From: Eriocheir sinensis
Taxonomy: Eukaryota; Arthropoda; Malacostraca; Decapoda; Varunidae
Reading direction: 5' to 3'
Length of the DNA: 64,000 nucleotides
Assembly: GCF_024679095.1 (NCBI RefSeq)
Contig: NC_066531.1
Location: 6,046,616-6,110,615 of the forward strand
The position numbers and the translations under genes were made by a program. Below the pieces are notes generated by a model. The model did not search any database and had not been told where the DNA came from. It saw only the letters and a program-made list of their open reading frames with translations. How positions within the stretch are numbered: position 1 is the first letter of the stretch; every line of letters begins with the position of its first letter. Shown here in pieces: positions 20,589 to 31,554 of this stretch.

Positions 20589-21775
20589 TCAAAGACACAT
20601 CTTATACAGCTTATCTCTATCATTTAACAGCTTGAAGCCATGACAATCAGGTGTGTCATGTGTGTTAGTATCATGTAACCAGCACCCGTGCAGTTCACTC
20701 GTGTCATCCTTCCTCCACTTATTCTTACCATCAGCCAAATTGGATAGTGTCCTGGTCACATTTAACAATTGCTTCTCCATGTTTGACTGACTGACATGCA
20801 AATCTTTAATCATTTGTGCAAATCTGGATCCGGAACTTCCACAGCCAACATACTGTTCACATTTGATTTGTTGTTACCAAATATTCTTATTGCTGACCCC
20901 ATATACTCAATCCTACTTCTTCGGGTTCGTAAATACTCTAATAACTTTCCAAAGTCCGCACTACAGCCCGTCTTTTTCTTGACTGTTTCCTCATCCATCA
21001 CTGCTACCCACTCCCTTTTCTGAGTGGGAGGCATCACTCTTTCCACTAGACCCAAGACATTAGTGGAACTCATTTCTGATTGTAAGTCCATCCTTTTCAA
21101 ATCTAGAAAACATCTCTCAACTGTCTCTATCGTCTTAATCAAACCTCTGTCATCTCCCTCTGAAACTGGTCTCAATGCACGCAAATCTCCCATTATCAAA
21201 TCAACTACTTTCCTGTGACTGCCATATTTCTGATCCAGTCTCTCATGCATTGCATCATAGTCGTTCTCTAGTCCTCTGACAGCCTGTAATGCATCGCCAG
21301 TTAAGCATTGCCTCAACACGTATGAATCCTTCCCGTATGTAGGCACAACCAGTCTCTCGTAGTCCTCCTTGAAGTTAGGGAACTCCCTTATGTTACCAGA
21401 AAAAGTGGGTGGATCAAGTTTCTTCACAGAAATATTACTAGTGCCTATAGCCCTTCCACTCGCTCTGACTTTCTGACTCTGAGCTTCCTTGGCCACTTCT
21501 AGATCAACCTTAACCTTTATCTTAGATGCTTCTAATTGTGAAATGTATTCATCTGCCTCCTGCGTCAATTTCCCTTCACTTGCATCTTTATACAGGAGTT
21601 CGAGATATCCTTCATTGAGTTTCTCAACGTCTTTAAAGGCTGAATCCACCTCCTCATAAATACCGTTCAATACAGTGGCCGGAGCTGCGTCGTTGTGTGC
21701 TGCCAGGAAAGTGTTGACCTTCCGGGTGAACTTGCCCTTGGCGACTGCCCGCTTATTCTTATTCTTCCAATGCAA
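20589..21775 (-). pseudogene. BEL/Pao retrotransposon gag (DUF1759 type)
   Basis: The main frame is 321 residues. An N-terminal basic stretch is followed by a charged coiled-coil-like segment, then LDPPTFSGNIREFPNF, DALQAVRGLENDYDAMHERL and a QKYGSHRKV box, the diagnostic region of BEL/Pao gag proteins (DUF1759), at about residues 118-205. It ends at 20810. A one-base frameshift continues into a second frame (20813-20589) with CWLHDTNTHDTPDCHGF, the start of the Cys/His zinc-binding region typical of this family. Protease, RT and integrase are absent downstream. The apparent start codon at 21775 lies on the edge of a SINE fragment, so the true N-terminus is probably lost. No LTR seen. Confidence 0.8.
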
Positions 21776-21921
21776 GATGGCGCCACTATAAGCACTCGCC
21801 TGCGCCAGAACGGGCTGGGCCGACCATCAGGCCCCACCTGGAAGAAGCTTTGGGCCGACCATCAGGCCCCACCGAGAAGATGCCTACCGGCGCAATAGGC
21901 AACAACGTAAAAAAAAAAAAA
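21769..21921 (+). mobile_element. SINE 3' half with poly(A)
   Basis: Begins 'aatgcaagatggcgccac', has the tandem 'ggccgaccatcaggccccac' blocks, then 'ggcgcaataggcaacaacgt' and A13. It starts at the same base as the 14137-14299 fragment and lies head-on against the BEL gag 5' end. Confidence 0.85.
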
Positions 21922-22420
21922 ATAAAATCTCAATGTCTCCGTCCAATCCCATCTAGCGAGCCGACGCCAGCTGCTCACAGAGTTTCGTTCAGCTTTCCTG
22001 TCTTTCTTTTATAGTCTTTGGCTGTGGGACCACGGCCGCTCCGTCAGCCATTATGTGTTTACATACGTAGCCGCTTCTTCTTCTTCTTTAGACCTGGGCC
22101 CGAACTCACAATGGAATAGTTCGTAGTTTTGGGCCCTTAGTGCGTAGTTCTGAGAACATTGAAATTCAAAAAGCTCTCGCGATAATAACTACCAACTAAT
22201 GGATGACGCCACGGATTTACAAAGCTTTACCGCGCTCTGTGTGACGCTAAATTTGTTGTTAACTAACTACTGCCTCGGGAGTATAGTAAACGCTAACAAT
22301 ATTATCATATTTACGTATAAATGCTTATAAATCGCGTTTTTCAACTTGAAATATAACTTTGCGAGTAGAGGAAGCCCATTTCTTTATAAAATGATGAAAT
22401 ATAGACCCTTTGAGAGGTAT
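21922..22420. other. Unassigned DNA
   Basis: No gene recognised. 'gacctgggcccgaactcac' and 'gtagttttgggccctt' near 22090-22130 form a small imperfect inverted pair. Confidence 0.35.
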
Positions 22421-24132
22421 ATGATAAGTGTACTGGGCGGTATGGCAACACCGACGCACACACCCGGCCAGGGGATTGCCAGGGGACCCTCCCTCACTCG
22501 CTTCCATCTTCCCCTCTCCCTCCTCCTTCATCTTCCTACCTCCTCATCCATTCATCCATCCATCTCTAGATTTGTCCCTCCGTGAAGCGACCATGGACCT
22601 TTTGTCAGGTGACAGTTGCTAGCCCATGAGTTGGGCTGCAAGATATAACGAACAGTCTTAATTTTCCTCGTTCCTTCCATTCCTTCCTTCGTTCTTGTCT
22701 GCCTCGATATCTGGTGCCCATATTTATATTTGTTTTTCTTCAGCCTCAATCTCCTCCGTGTCTTTCTTTTTTCTTCATCTTAACATGTTCAGTAGGTAAC
22801 AAGACATCGAACGGCAAAAAGTTCCCTTGGCGTAAATGTGCGTAAACAATGAAATAATTGAATTCGTAGATTACGATTTAAGTACAGTTTGCCTTAAAAA
22901 GGAAGAAAAATGGGAAAAGAGAATGGGTTTCTTGAACCAGCAGCTGGAGGGGCCTCCCCAGGATTGGGCTGACGGTTCTTGTAAACGTAGCTGGAGTTCA
23001 ACTGCCGGGCCAATGACGTCATCAACCAATCAGCAGTCTCGCTGACCCAGCGCGCCTCTAACTACCATCTGAAGTTTGCTTCAACGAATCTGACGCTAAT
23101 GTCGGTCGCTAAATCAATGGTGCGTAGTTATGTTGGTTCACGTGGTTAGTGAGTATGTTTGTGGATTCCGCCCTGTATCGCCTGCAAGGGCCTCTGGCAG
23201 CGACGGAGGTGAACTGATAGCCAATACGGTCCATTCAGCGGTTCTTAACCTGGGGGGTCTGGATCTCCTTGGAACGAGGTGATGGTTTTGAGGAATATTG
23301 GAATTTTTCATTAGCATGATGTAAGGTTTCTGTACATGTTGTACAATATCCAACAACTCTCTCGTAATAAATTATAAATTGGGAAAAAGTTTTAATCTGT
23401 AATAACTTGCTAATAAGTCAATGAAGAAGTGGTAGGAACAAATACATTATAATTTTACTGTGTTACCACTAGCTTATAATGTCGTTGCATTTAGTTAAAC
23501 CAGACTATTATTTTGCATTCATTTTACACTATGAAGCTATTATTTACATCTAGAAATAATATGCTATTAATTTGAATTCATGAACACTAGGCTGTTTAGG
23601 AAAATACTGCTAAATTCAATGTTTGCATTTACGAATACTAAAGCTATTGTTTGCATTTGAGAGACTAGGCTATTATTTTGCATTCGCATGAAACTAGTAG
23701 GCTGACATTATGCATTTAGGAATACTAAACTATTATTTTACGTTTAGGGAATACTAAACTATTATTTTTGCATTTAGAAACTAGTGAGCTATTACGCATC
23801 AAGGAATACCCTAAACTATTATTTTACATTTAGAACTAGGCTATTATTTTGCATTTAGGAATACTAAGCTATCATATTTTGCATTTAGGAAACCTAAGTA
23901 TTATTGCGGATTTTAGGAAACTAGGCTTGGTTATTTTGCATTTAGGAATACTAAGCTATCATTTTGCGTTTTAGGAATCTAGGCCATATTATTTTTTGCA
24001 TTTAGGAATACTATATTATTATTTTGCATTTACGGAGAATGCTAGGCTATTATTTTGCATTTACGAATAGTAACTTGACCTTGCATTTAAAGAAAACTAG
24101 GCTATTATTTGAGACAGGTTTTTTTCTTAAAT

Positions 24133-24197
<65 letters not shown>

Positions 24198-24472
24198 CTT
24201 CAGGGAGTTACCACCTACAACACTGGTTTCACTTACATCCCTTAAAAGACACCTACCATCTATAAATTCTTACCATTGGACTTAATGGAGTAGGAATCGT
24301 AGCATTACAGGAAAGCAATGCAGAAACAGGTGTCTAGTAATATAAGTAACAGGGAGCATGAAATTGGAAAGAGGTAAAGATATGTACATTAAAAAAATCT
24401 ATAAATGCATTCACCGGAAAATAAATCAGTCCAAGAGATGCATTAGGGCTAATATCATTTTAGCTATGATTT

Positions 24473-24527
<55 letters not shown>

Positions 24528-24550
24528 TTTCATCAAAAAAAAAAATATAT
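22421..24550 (+). repeat. 2-kb segment, tandem copy 1
   Basis: Starts 'atgataagtgtactgggcgg'. It contains a CT-rich stretch with (ATCC)n, a GC-rich central part with 'tgacgtcatcaaccaatcagc', the dispersed 'ccaatacggtccattcagcg' motif, a minisatellite (23500-24115) and two (CT)n tracts (24136-24194 and 24473-24525). The same order is repeated in copy 2. No convincing coding frame: the open frames in the two copies do not correspond. Confidence 0.9.
23500..24115 (+). repeat. AT-rich minisatellite, ~25-30 bp period
   Basis: Repeats of the kind 'ctattattttgcatttagga' followed by 'atactaag' or 'aactagg', about 22 units of uneven length. It recurs at 25540-25935 (copy 2) and in reverse orientation at 46750-47405. 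Confidence 0.9.
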
Positions 24551-25956
24551 ATGATAAGTGTGGGCGGTATGGCAACACCGACACCCGGCCAGGGGATTGC
24601 CAGACCTCCCTCCTCCTTCATCTTCCTACCTCCTCATCCATTCATCCATCCATCTCTAGATTTGTCCCTCCGTGGAGCGACCATGGACCTTTGTCGGGTG
24701 ACAGCTAGCCCATGAGTTGGGCTGCAGATATGTAAGAAGAGTCTTAATTTTCCTCGTTCCTTCCTTCCGTCCTTCGTTCCTGTCTGCCTCGATATCTGTC
24801 CCATATTTATATTTGCTTTCTTCATGCCTCAATCTCCTCCGTATCTTCTTTTTCTTCATCTTAAGCATGTTCGTAGGTAACAAGACATCGAACGGCAAAG
24901 TTTCCTTGACGTAAATGTGCAGCAAACAATGAAATAATTGAATTCGTAGATTACGATTTAGCAGTTTGCCTTAAAGGAAGAAAAATGGGAAAAGAGAATG
25001 GGTTTCTTGAACCAGCAGCTGGAGGGCCTCCTAGGATTGGCTGACGGTTCTGTAAACGTGCTTGCATTTCGCTGCAAGGCCAATGACGTCATCAACCAAT
25101 CAGCGGTCTCGCTGACTTAGCGCGCCTCTAACTACCATCTGAAGTTTGCTTCGTGAATCTGACGCTAATGTCGGTCGCTAAATCAATAGTGCGTAGTTAT
25201 GTTGGTTCGTAGTTAGTGAGTATATTTGTGGATTCCGCCCCTGTATCGCACGCAAGGGGCCTCTGGCGGCGAGGAGGTGAACTGATAGCCAATACGGTCT
25301 ATTCAGCGGTTCTTAACCTGGGGGTCTGGATCTCCTTGGAACGAGGTGAGTAGTTTTGAGGAATATTGGAATCTTTTCGTATGATGTAAGGTTTTCTGCA
25401 TGTTATACCGTATCAACAACTTCTGTAATAAGTGGGAAGAGTTTTACAATCTGTAATAACTTGCTAATAAGTCAATGAAGTAGTCAAGACAAATACATTA
25501 TAATTTTACTGTGTACACTAGCTTATAATGTTGCATTTAGTTAAACCAGACTATTATTTTGCATTCATTTACACTAGGCTATTATTTAGCATCTAGGAAT
25601 AATATGCTATTAATTCGAATTCACGAACACTAGGCTATTTAGGAATACCAAGCAATCATTTTGCATTTACGAATACAAAGCTATTATTTTGCATTTGGGA
25701 GACTAGGCTATTATTTTGCATTCATACTAAGCTATCATTTTGTATTTAGGAATCTAGGCTATTATTTTGCATTTAGGAATACTATATTATTATTTTGCAT
25801 TTACGAATACTAGGCTATTATTTTGCATTTACGAATAGTAAGTTATTATGCATTTAAGAAAACTAGGCTATTATTTTCCATTTACGAATACTAAGTTATT
25901 ATTATGCATTTAAGAAAACTAGGCTATTATTTAGCAGGAACGTTTTTTCTTAAGAT

Positions 25957-26009
<53 letters not shown>

Positions 26010-26264
26010 CTTCAGGAATTCCACCTACAACACTGGTTTCCTCACATCCTTAAAAGACATACCATCTATAAATTCTTCGTGGACTTATGAGTGAATCATG
26101 TATTACAGAAAGCAATGCAGAACAGATGTCTAGTAATATAAGTAACAGGGAGCATGCAATTGGAGAAGAGGTAAGGATATTACGTAAAAAAAAAATCTAT
26201 AAATGCATTCACCGCAAAATAGATCGGTCCAGAGATGCATTAGGCTAATATTTTTTAGTATGAT

Positions 26265-26321
<57 letters not shown>
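24551..26321 (+). repeat. 2-kb segment, tandem copy 2
   Basis: Begins 'atgataagtgtgggcggtat' and follows copy 1 block by block to a final (CT)28 at 26267-26321. It is about 350 bp shorter, chiefly through a shorter minisatellite (25540-25935) and many small deletions, often of a few bases at a time. That pattern is also what uncorrected long-read indels would give. Confidence 0.9.
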
Positions 26322-26324
<3 letters not shown>

Positions 26325-26600
26325 CAAGAGTGGCTTTAAAATACAGAAACTGAACGGGCAGAAGAGATGTTAGTGTCGTCTTTTAGCGGTGCATAAGTGT
26401 TTTGTATATCTTATTGATACTAACACGAACTGAAATAAAAATGTGACTTCATGGGTCCATGAGCATTATCAGTGGCAGGCTACATGCAAAATTTAGTGAG
26501 GCTAGGACAAAAATAAAGTCATGACGCCTTAGTTTTGTTTTCAGAGTTTGCCTAATATTTAGGCGGTTCCGCCGACACCCGTCAAGGATACAGGTCGATG
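26322..26600. other. Unassigned DNA
   Basis: No gene recognised before the integrase fragment. Confidence 0.35.
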
Positions 26601-26996
26601 GTTCAACTCAAAAGTTTTTCAGATAATCATAGAAACGTCAAAGAGACTACTGGCTACATCTAAGGCTGTGTGCTTGCAGCAACACAAGCTGCAGTTTCTT
26701 AAAGTGGGTGACTTTGTTATGCTTCGAGTCCCAGAGACATTCGAAGTTGCCCCTAAATTCGTGGGCCCACGCCAGATAGTTAGACAACTAGGTGGACACA
26801 AATTTGAGCTTCATGACCTCATTTTTTAATTCGTATGGAATTGTGCATAGTGATCGTCTCAAAAAGACTGACGCCCAGCCTGAGGTCATTGATTTGACTT
26901 TAGTTGAACCCGCGAGAACCGGCTTTTTGCCTCAGCCTGACGATGCCTTGTCTATCTTTCCACCGCACGATTATAAACTTCGTCCTCGACAATAAG
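26601..26996 (+). pseudogene. Retroviral-type integrase C-terminus
   Basis: One frame gives LKVGDFVMLRVPETF and a KFVGPRQIVRQLGGHKFEL stretch, the SH3-like C-terminal DNA-binding fold of Ty3/gypsy integrases. After a stop at a T-run (frameshift near 26825) the next frame continues with YGIVHSDRLKKTDA, the usual following motif, and an acidic tail ending at 26993. No catalytic core is upstream. It directly precedes the env-like frame, the order seen in errantivirus-like elements. Confidence 0.7.
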
Positions 26997-27001
26997 AGTT
27001 T

Positions 27002-27695
27002 TTGCTTGGTTCAGGAAATGTTGCCCTCGCCTTCTACTTCCTTCTGCACTCTGCTCTGGCTGGAGACCCTGCGCACCTCAAGCCGGGAGCCCTCTCTGCT
27101 CATTTGGGCCGGGTTTCTCTGGTTGAAGATGTCCTGTCGGTCCAGTACCCGTTTACTGCTCAGGTAGAAATACCGGGCACTCTGAGGACTATAACGGAAC
27201 AAGTGACTGAGGTTGTGTTGAAGCTGGATAGGAATGCTCCTGTAGGTATCACGCGTCTGATGCATGAGCGCATATGGTACTTGAATGACACTCTAACCCT
27301 GGCTTTGGAGAACTACGCAGACCTTTCCTTTTCTAACCGTACTAAGCGGGGCTTGGTCAATGGGATTGGACAACTTTTTCTCTTTTCCTTGTCAGAGATT
27401 TACAAAGGGCTTTAAAAATAGGAGAAGACACCAACTAACACCTTTGTTTGATATGCATGCCATACACCACTACTATCCCTTGCTGAAGTCATTCCTGCCG
27501 CCGGAAGCTACGTATAGTGATTCACCTTCCTTCGAGTCAAAGGATGAGTTTGAGGCTTATCAGTTGGAACCTTTCCCTTTCTCTGTCAATGATTCGGTGA
27601 TGGTGCTAGACTTACCTGCCACAGTGGTATTAATTCGTAATGATTTGTCGCTTTATGCAACGGGCCAGACGTCAGACCTGGGACTTCAAAACTGA
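27002..27695 (+). pseudogene. Env-like (baculovirus F type) fragment, broken
   Basis: The first frame (27002-27415) opens with a hydrophobic leader-like segment and, near residue 113, has an RTKR furin-type site followed by a glycine-rich GLVNGIGQ stretch, the arrangement of cleavage site and fusion peptide in F-type envelope proteins of insect errantiviruses. Frame is lost just after this. A second frame (to 27695) carries a short box resembling the membrane-distal ectodomain of that family (YQLEPFPFSVND). The intervening ectodomain, transmembrane anchor and tail are not seen, so this is a dead remnant. The assignment rests on the cleavage motif and on position after the integrase; it is moderately sure. 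Confidence 0.55.
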
Positions 27696-27769
27696 GTATC
27701 ACAGTCTCTATTTTGAAGGATCAACTTAGAGAGATTGCAGGTCACCTGGCGGTACGGGTGGCTTGTTGC

Positions 27770-28141
27770 CTACGTTCCGTCAATTTGACGACCTTTCCGG
27801 AGAAGCTCCATCATGGTGGCCGAAGATATGCCAGCCGTGGCAGGCATGGTGGGCAGGGGCAAGCCAGCCGCGGTGGATATGGTGGGCGGGGGCCTAGACC
27901 AGACTGGTTGAGACGCAGTTAGTGGTGTACCGAATGGCAGAGTGGTGGGTGCGTAAGCTGGCGGTGGGGGTCTGTGAAGGGGTGGTGGGTACCAGTAGTT
28001 GAATGGTGACACGCCCTGAGGTAGTGAGGTGATCAGAGATGCTACGGTTTCGTTCACCCGGTGTGTGAGTGCGGCCACGTCGGGGTTTGGCGGCTGCTGC
28101 GGTGGCGGTGACGGCTGGCTTGCTGGTGTTGCCATGTACAC
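27770..28141 (-). CDS. Hypothetical proline-rich protein, possible gag start
   Basis: 123 codons on the minus strand, starting MYMATPASQPSPPPQQPP, with a short amphipathic stretch (DVAALTHRVNETVASL) and then Pro/Ala/Thr-rich sequence. No domain recognised. Base composition is GC-rich, unlike the AT-rich surroundings. Proline-rich N-termini with one helix occur in retrotransposon gag proteins, but nothing confirms this. Confidence 0.3.
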   Translation of the reverse strand: MYMATPASQPSPPPQQPPNPDVAALTHRVNETVASLITSLPQGVSPFNYWYPPPLHRPPPPAYAPTTLPFGTPLTASQPVWSRPPPTISTAAGLPLPTMPATAGISSATMMELLRKGRQIDGT

Positions 28142-28200
28142 GGAGCGCGGGAGCCGAGGCGGGGCGGGGCCGACAGGTGTGTGGTCACTGTGGTGGGCGG

Positions 28201-28387
28201 TGGTGTACGGGCCGCATATTCACGAGAAGTAGCACAGATTTTCAGCCCCGCGCCGCGCTCCTCTCTGATTCCCGGCTGGATCTCAAGCTCCGCCCACCTC
28301 CTCTGCGCCTCTTTGCCTCTGCCTCGCTGTCAGTGTCACACACACACACTCGCACACTGTGTGTGTGTAGTCCATGAAACAACTTTC

Positions 28388-28431
<44 letters not shown>

Positions 28432-28614
28432 ACACACACACACACACACACATTCGCATGTGTGTGTGTGTGTGTGTGTGTATGACAGCGAGGCACAGGC
28501 CGAGAGGCGCAGAGGAGGTGGGAGGAGCTTGAGAGCCAGCCGGCGAATCAGAGAGGAGCGCGGCGCGGGGCTGAAAAGTTGTGCTACTTCTTGTGAATAT
28601 GCATACGGCACAGC
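28201..28614. repeat. Second microsatellite-centred palindrome
   Basis: The left arm runs from 'gtacgggccgcatatt' through GC-rich sequence to (AC)n; the right arm is its reverse complement, ending 'aatatgcatacggcac'. The centre holds (CT)n (about 28385-28430), (CA)n and (TG)n. Arms of about 140 bp match with a few changes. Both arms encode the same short peptide (AQ[IL]FSPAPRSSLI) in opposite directions, so apparent open frames here are mirror images. Confidence 0.85.
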
Positions 28615-29962
28615 AGAGTCGTCCATCCCGTAGGCCAGGGCGGCAGCGCCCAAGTCGTGAAGCGTGGGGCGAGGCGCGGCCATCACGGCTGCACCAGGCA
28701 CCTCTCACTGCGCCATAATGTAGATGGAAACGCGTTGTTGGTGCAGAGCGTTTACTAGTGCTATGTACAGAGGTCTGAGTTGTGTGGCGACCAGTGGGAG
28801 ACTGCCTGCCCGGAGTGTGGTGGAGGCTCAGGGCCAGATTCAGAAATGAGGATGTATGTTCGAGGATGTAACCTACATCATTTAGACTTACACCCTCCTC
28901 ACATCCTTTGCTTCATCTGAATTCAGAAAAAAAGGATGTGGGATCAGAGAGCCAGCTGATTGGGCGAAAGCATTCATGACGTCATCAGGCTCGCCAGCGA
29001 ATCCAAATCGCTTAAGCAAAGCGTGCCAGCCAATCACAAGGCAGCCGCGGCATCAGCTGTGTGGGAGAAAAGCTTGGAGGAAAAATACGGTGTATTATTC
29101 CTCCAAGGATAAAATAATACAGAAGTAAGAGATAAATGAAAAGAACAAGTGTAATAGTAGAAAACAAACAAAAGAATAGAAAAGGGAAAAGCGGAAAGAC
29201 CAAAGTAGGCTAAAGTAAAAGGAAAATAAAATAGAAAAGCAAGACATCGTGTAGTCAAATTGTACGGAAACAGAGCTCAGAGCAGAGTGAAGTATCTAAG
29301 AGTTTAGACTTAAGTATTTGAGTCTAAATAACGAAGAAGGACCTAAGAAGCGATTCAAAGCGGTACAGGTCAAAAGAACACCGGTCTTCCTCTTCTTCTT
29401 CAGCCGTTGGCGGACCTGACGGCTATAGTGAACTTTACAACATATATTCCATCCACGCTGTAGCACATCACTTTAGCCCTATAAGCTCTGACGTTTTCAA
29501 ATTTTCGCGCTTCTAACACCTAGCATCGTACTCATTTATCTGAACAATGATAACACTCATGAACACCAAGTACTGGTACCGAATCACTAGTGTAAAACAA
29601 TAATGAATAATGAGTGAAAAGAAGTTGCTGGAAAGAAAAAAAAGGTATAAAAAAACGGAGGTAACTCCCTCCTTCCCTCCCTCCCTCTGTCGCTCGGCAC
29701 AGGCTACTACTGCAGAGCGAGGGATATTCCCATCACCTTGGACACAGTTCTTGGTGACGGAAATCGAGGTGACCGACATATTGGTGCTTTTCTTAAGAGA
29801 CCCGCTTGCCCGACGATATGTAAACAAACTACACGTGAAAGCCCAAATACAGCATCAAAGGTCGCAAGTGATTGGCTATCCAGCCCAACCTGAATGATGT
29901 GAAAATATTGCAGAAGTTTCAAAATATTTTGATAAATAGAAAAAAAAAAAAAAAAAAAATAA

Positions 29963-29967
<5 letters not shown>
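28615..29967. other. Unassigned DNA
   Basis: No gene recognised. A small inverted pair lies at about 28829-28925 ('gattcagaaatgaggatgt' and 'acatcctttgcttcatctga'). Confidence 0.35.

Positions 29968-30037
<70 letters not shown>
29968..30037. repeat. (AT)n microsatellite after poly(A)
   Basis: An A19 run at about 29941-29959 leads into (AT)35. Confidence 0.95.
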
Positions 30038-30038
<1 letters not shown>

Positions 30039-30444
30039 GATTTTTTTTATTTAAAAAACATTACATTCAGTTCATCACATATTTAAGAAATTTTTTAACA
30101 TAAATGAAAAACTTGCAAGTGGTGAAACTAAAATAAAGAGCCAGATTTTTCAGTTTCTTATTTTTTTTACATTATTTTTTTTCACTCGCGCTTAAGCGGT
30201 TCACGATTTTTCGTGAAAAAAAAAAAACAGAAAAAAAATGTATCTTTATTGCCTCTTCATGCCTCTTTAAAATGGTACCTAAAACATTTAAATCTAGCAC
30301 TGATTATTTATTATTACTATTCGCCAAAATTACATATTCTAAGTTTGCAAACATGTTTCTAAGCATATTCCTGATGCATGCTAGCTCTTGATATTGCACC
30401 TGGTCCCCCTTACAATGTAGGTAAAAATAAAATGTTTGTGTTTG
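30038..30444. other. Unassigned AT-rich DNA
   Basis: T- and A-tracts only; no gene recognised. Confidence 0.4.
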
Positions 30445-30770
30445 GGTAGGCGGTGGCTGAGTGGTTAGCATGCGGGCCCCCCATTCACCGCTTTCTTGAC
30501 GATGCGGCTTTGAATCCACCGCTACCACCTGGAATTTTTCAGTCACCGCCGAGCGGCCTAAGACTACCCACATGCTGTCCTGAAGACCACCCATCAACCC
30601 GGACTCTAGAGGACCGTCCAAGTGAATCAAGAATGAGCTCCGGGGGACAGCATGAGCCGATAATAGATGGCGCCACTATAAATACTTGCCTGCGCCATGA
30701 CGGGCTAAGGCCGACCACCAGGCCCCTCAAGAAAGCATATCAGCGCTATAGGCTAACACGTAAAAAAAAA
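30445..30770 (+). mobile_element. tRNA-derived SINE, single-block subtype
   Basis: The head 'ggtaggcggtggctgagtgg' is A-box-like and resembles a class II (Ser/Leu) tRNA. A B-box-like 'tttgaatccaccgc' follows, then the conserved 'tcagtcaccgccgag' and 'ctacccacatgctgtcctga' body blocks, 'agatggcgccactataaa', a single 'ggccgaccaccaggcccc' block and A10. Full length is about 325 bp. Confidence 0.9.
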
Positions 30771-31554
30771 GTATTATCCTTCTAAGAACTAGGGTTTCAG
30801 AAGGCGCGACCTTCCTCATTGTCACCAGGTTTTATCAATAGTTTCCAGCCGCATACCCCTTTACTGACACGTATTTTCTGCTTTTTCTTTGATCGTTTGG
30901 CTGGAGTCTGTGAGCATTTTCTCTGTTTTTCCTGGATCTATCATCATACGACGCTCTGAGAGTTCTGAGCTGGCCGTCGGCTCCACATTATGCTTTCATG
31001 CCTAGCTTCACAGCCAGACGTGCGACTTATCGAAAAAATGCATCAGAAATAATAATAATTACCTGTGTAATAATATTTTACCATAAATATCGATGTATAA
31101 ACAAAAAACAGCTGTCGTTCACGTGAGTCAGGGGGTGCGCGGTACCTTTAAATTTGCCCTTTAAATAAAGATTTTTTTCCAAAACCGGCCACTGGTGAAT
31201 TGTCCAGCCCACATTATCTCTCAGTGGCTTTAACTTATTTTCCATATTTTTTCGTAAAATCACTACCGGACGGTCACCCGTTAAGTCTCGCTGAGTAGGG
31301 GAGTATTATGACCAATGGGGGATGCCGGTCCATGGGGGAGAGGGGGGGGGGGGGACACAAGGGAGGTGGTAGCGAGATAAAGAAAAAAAAATACAAGCGG
31401 CGGAGAGGGAGGGGTATTTAGGGCCCAACCACCCCCGGACGCGCAAGGGGAAGTAGGGCTATATGATGACCAACTCGGGATGCAGGTGCATGGGGGAGAG
31501 AGGTGATGGAAGTCTGACCAGAGGAGGAGACTTGACACTTGGATGATGCCTAAA
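30771..31554. other. Unassigned DNA with G-rich stretch
   Basis: No gene recognised. A G13 run lies near 31341-31353, and two similar purine-rich blocks containing 'gcatgggggagag' lie near 31330 and 31490. Confidence 0.35.
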
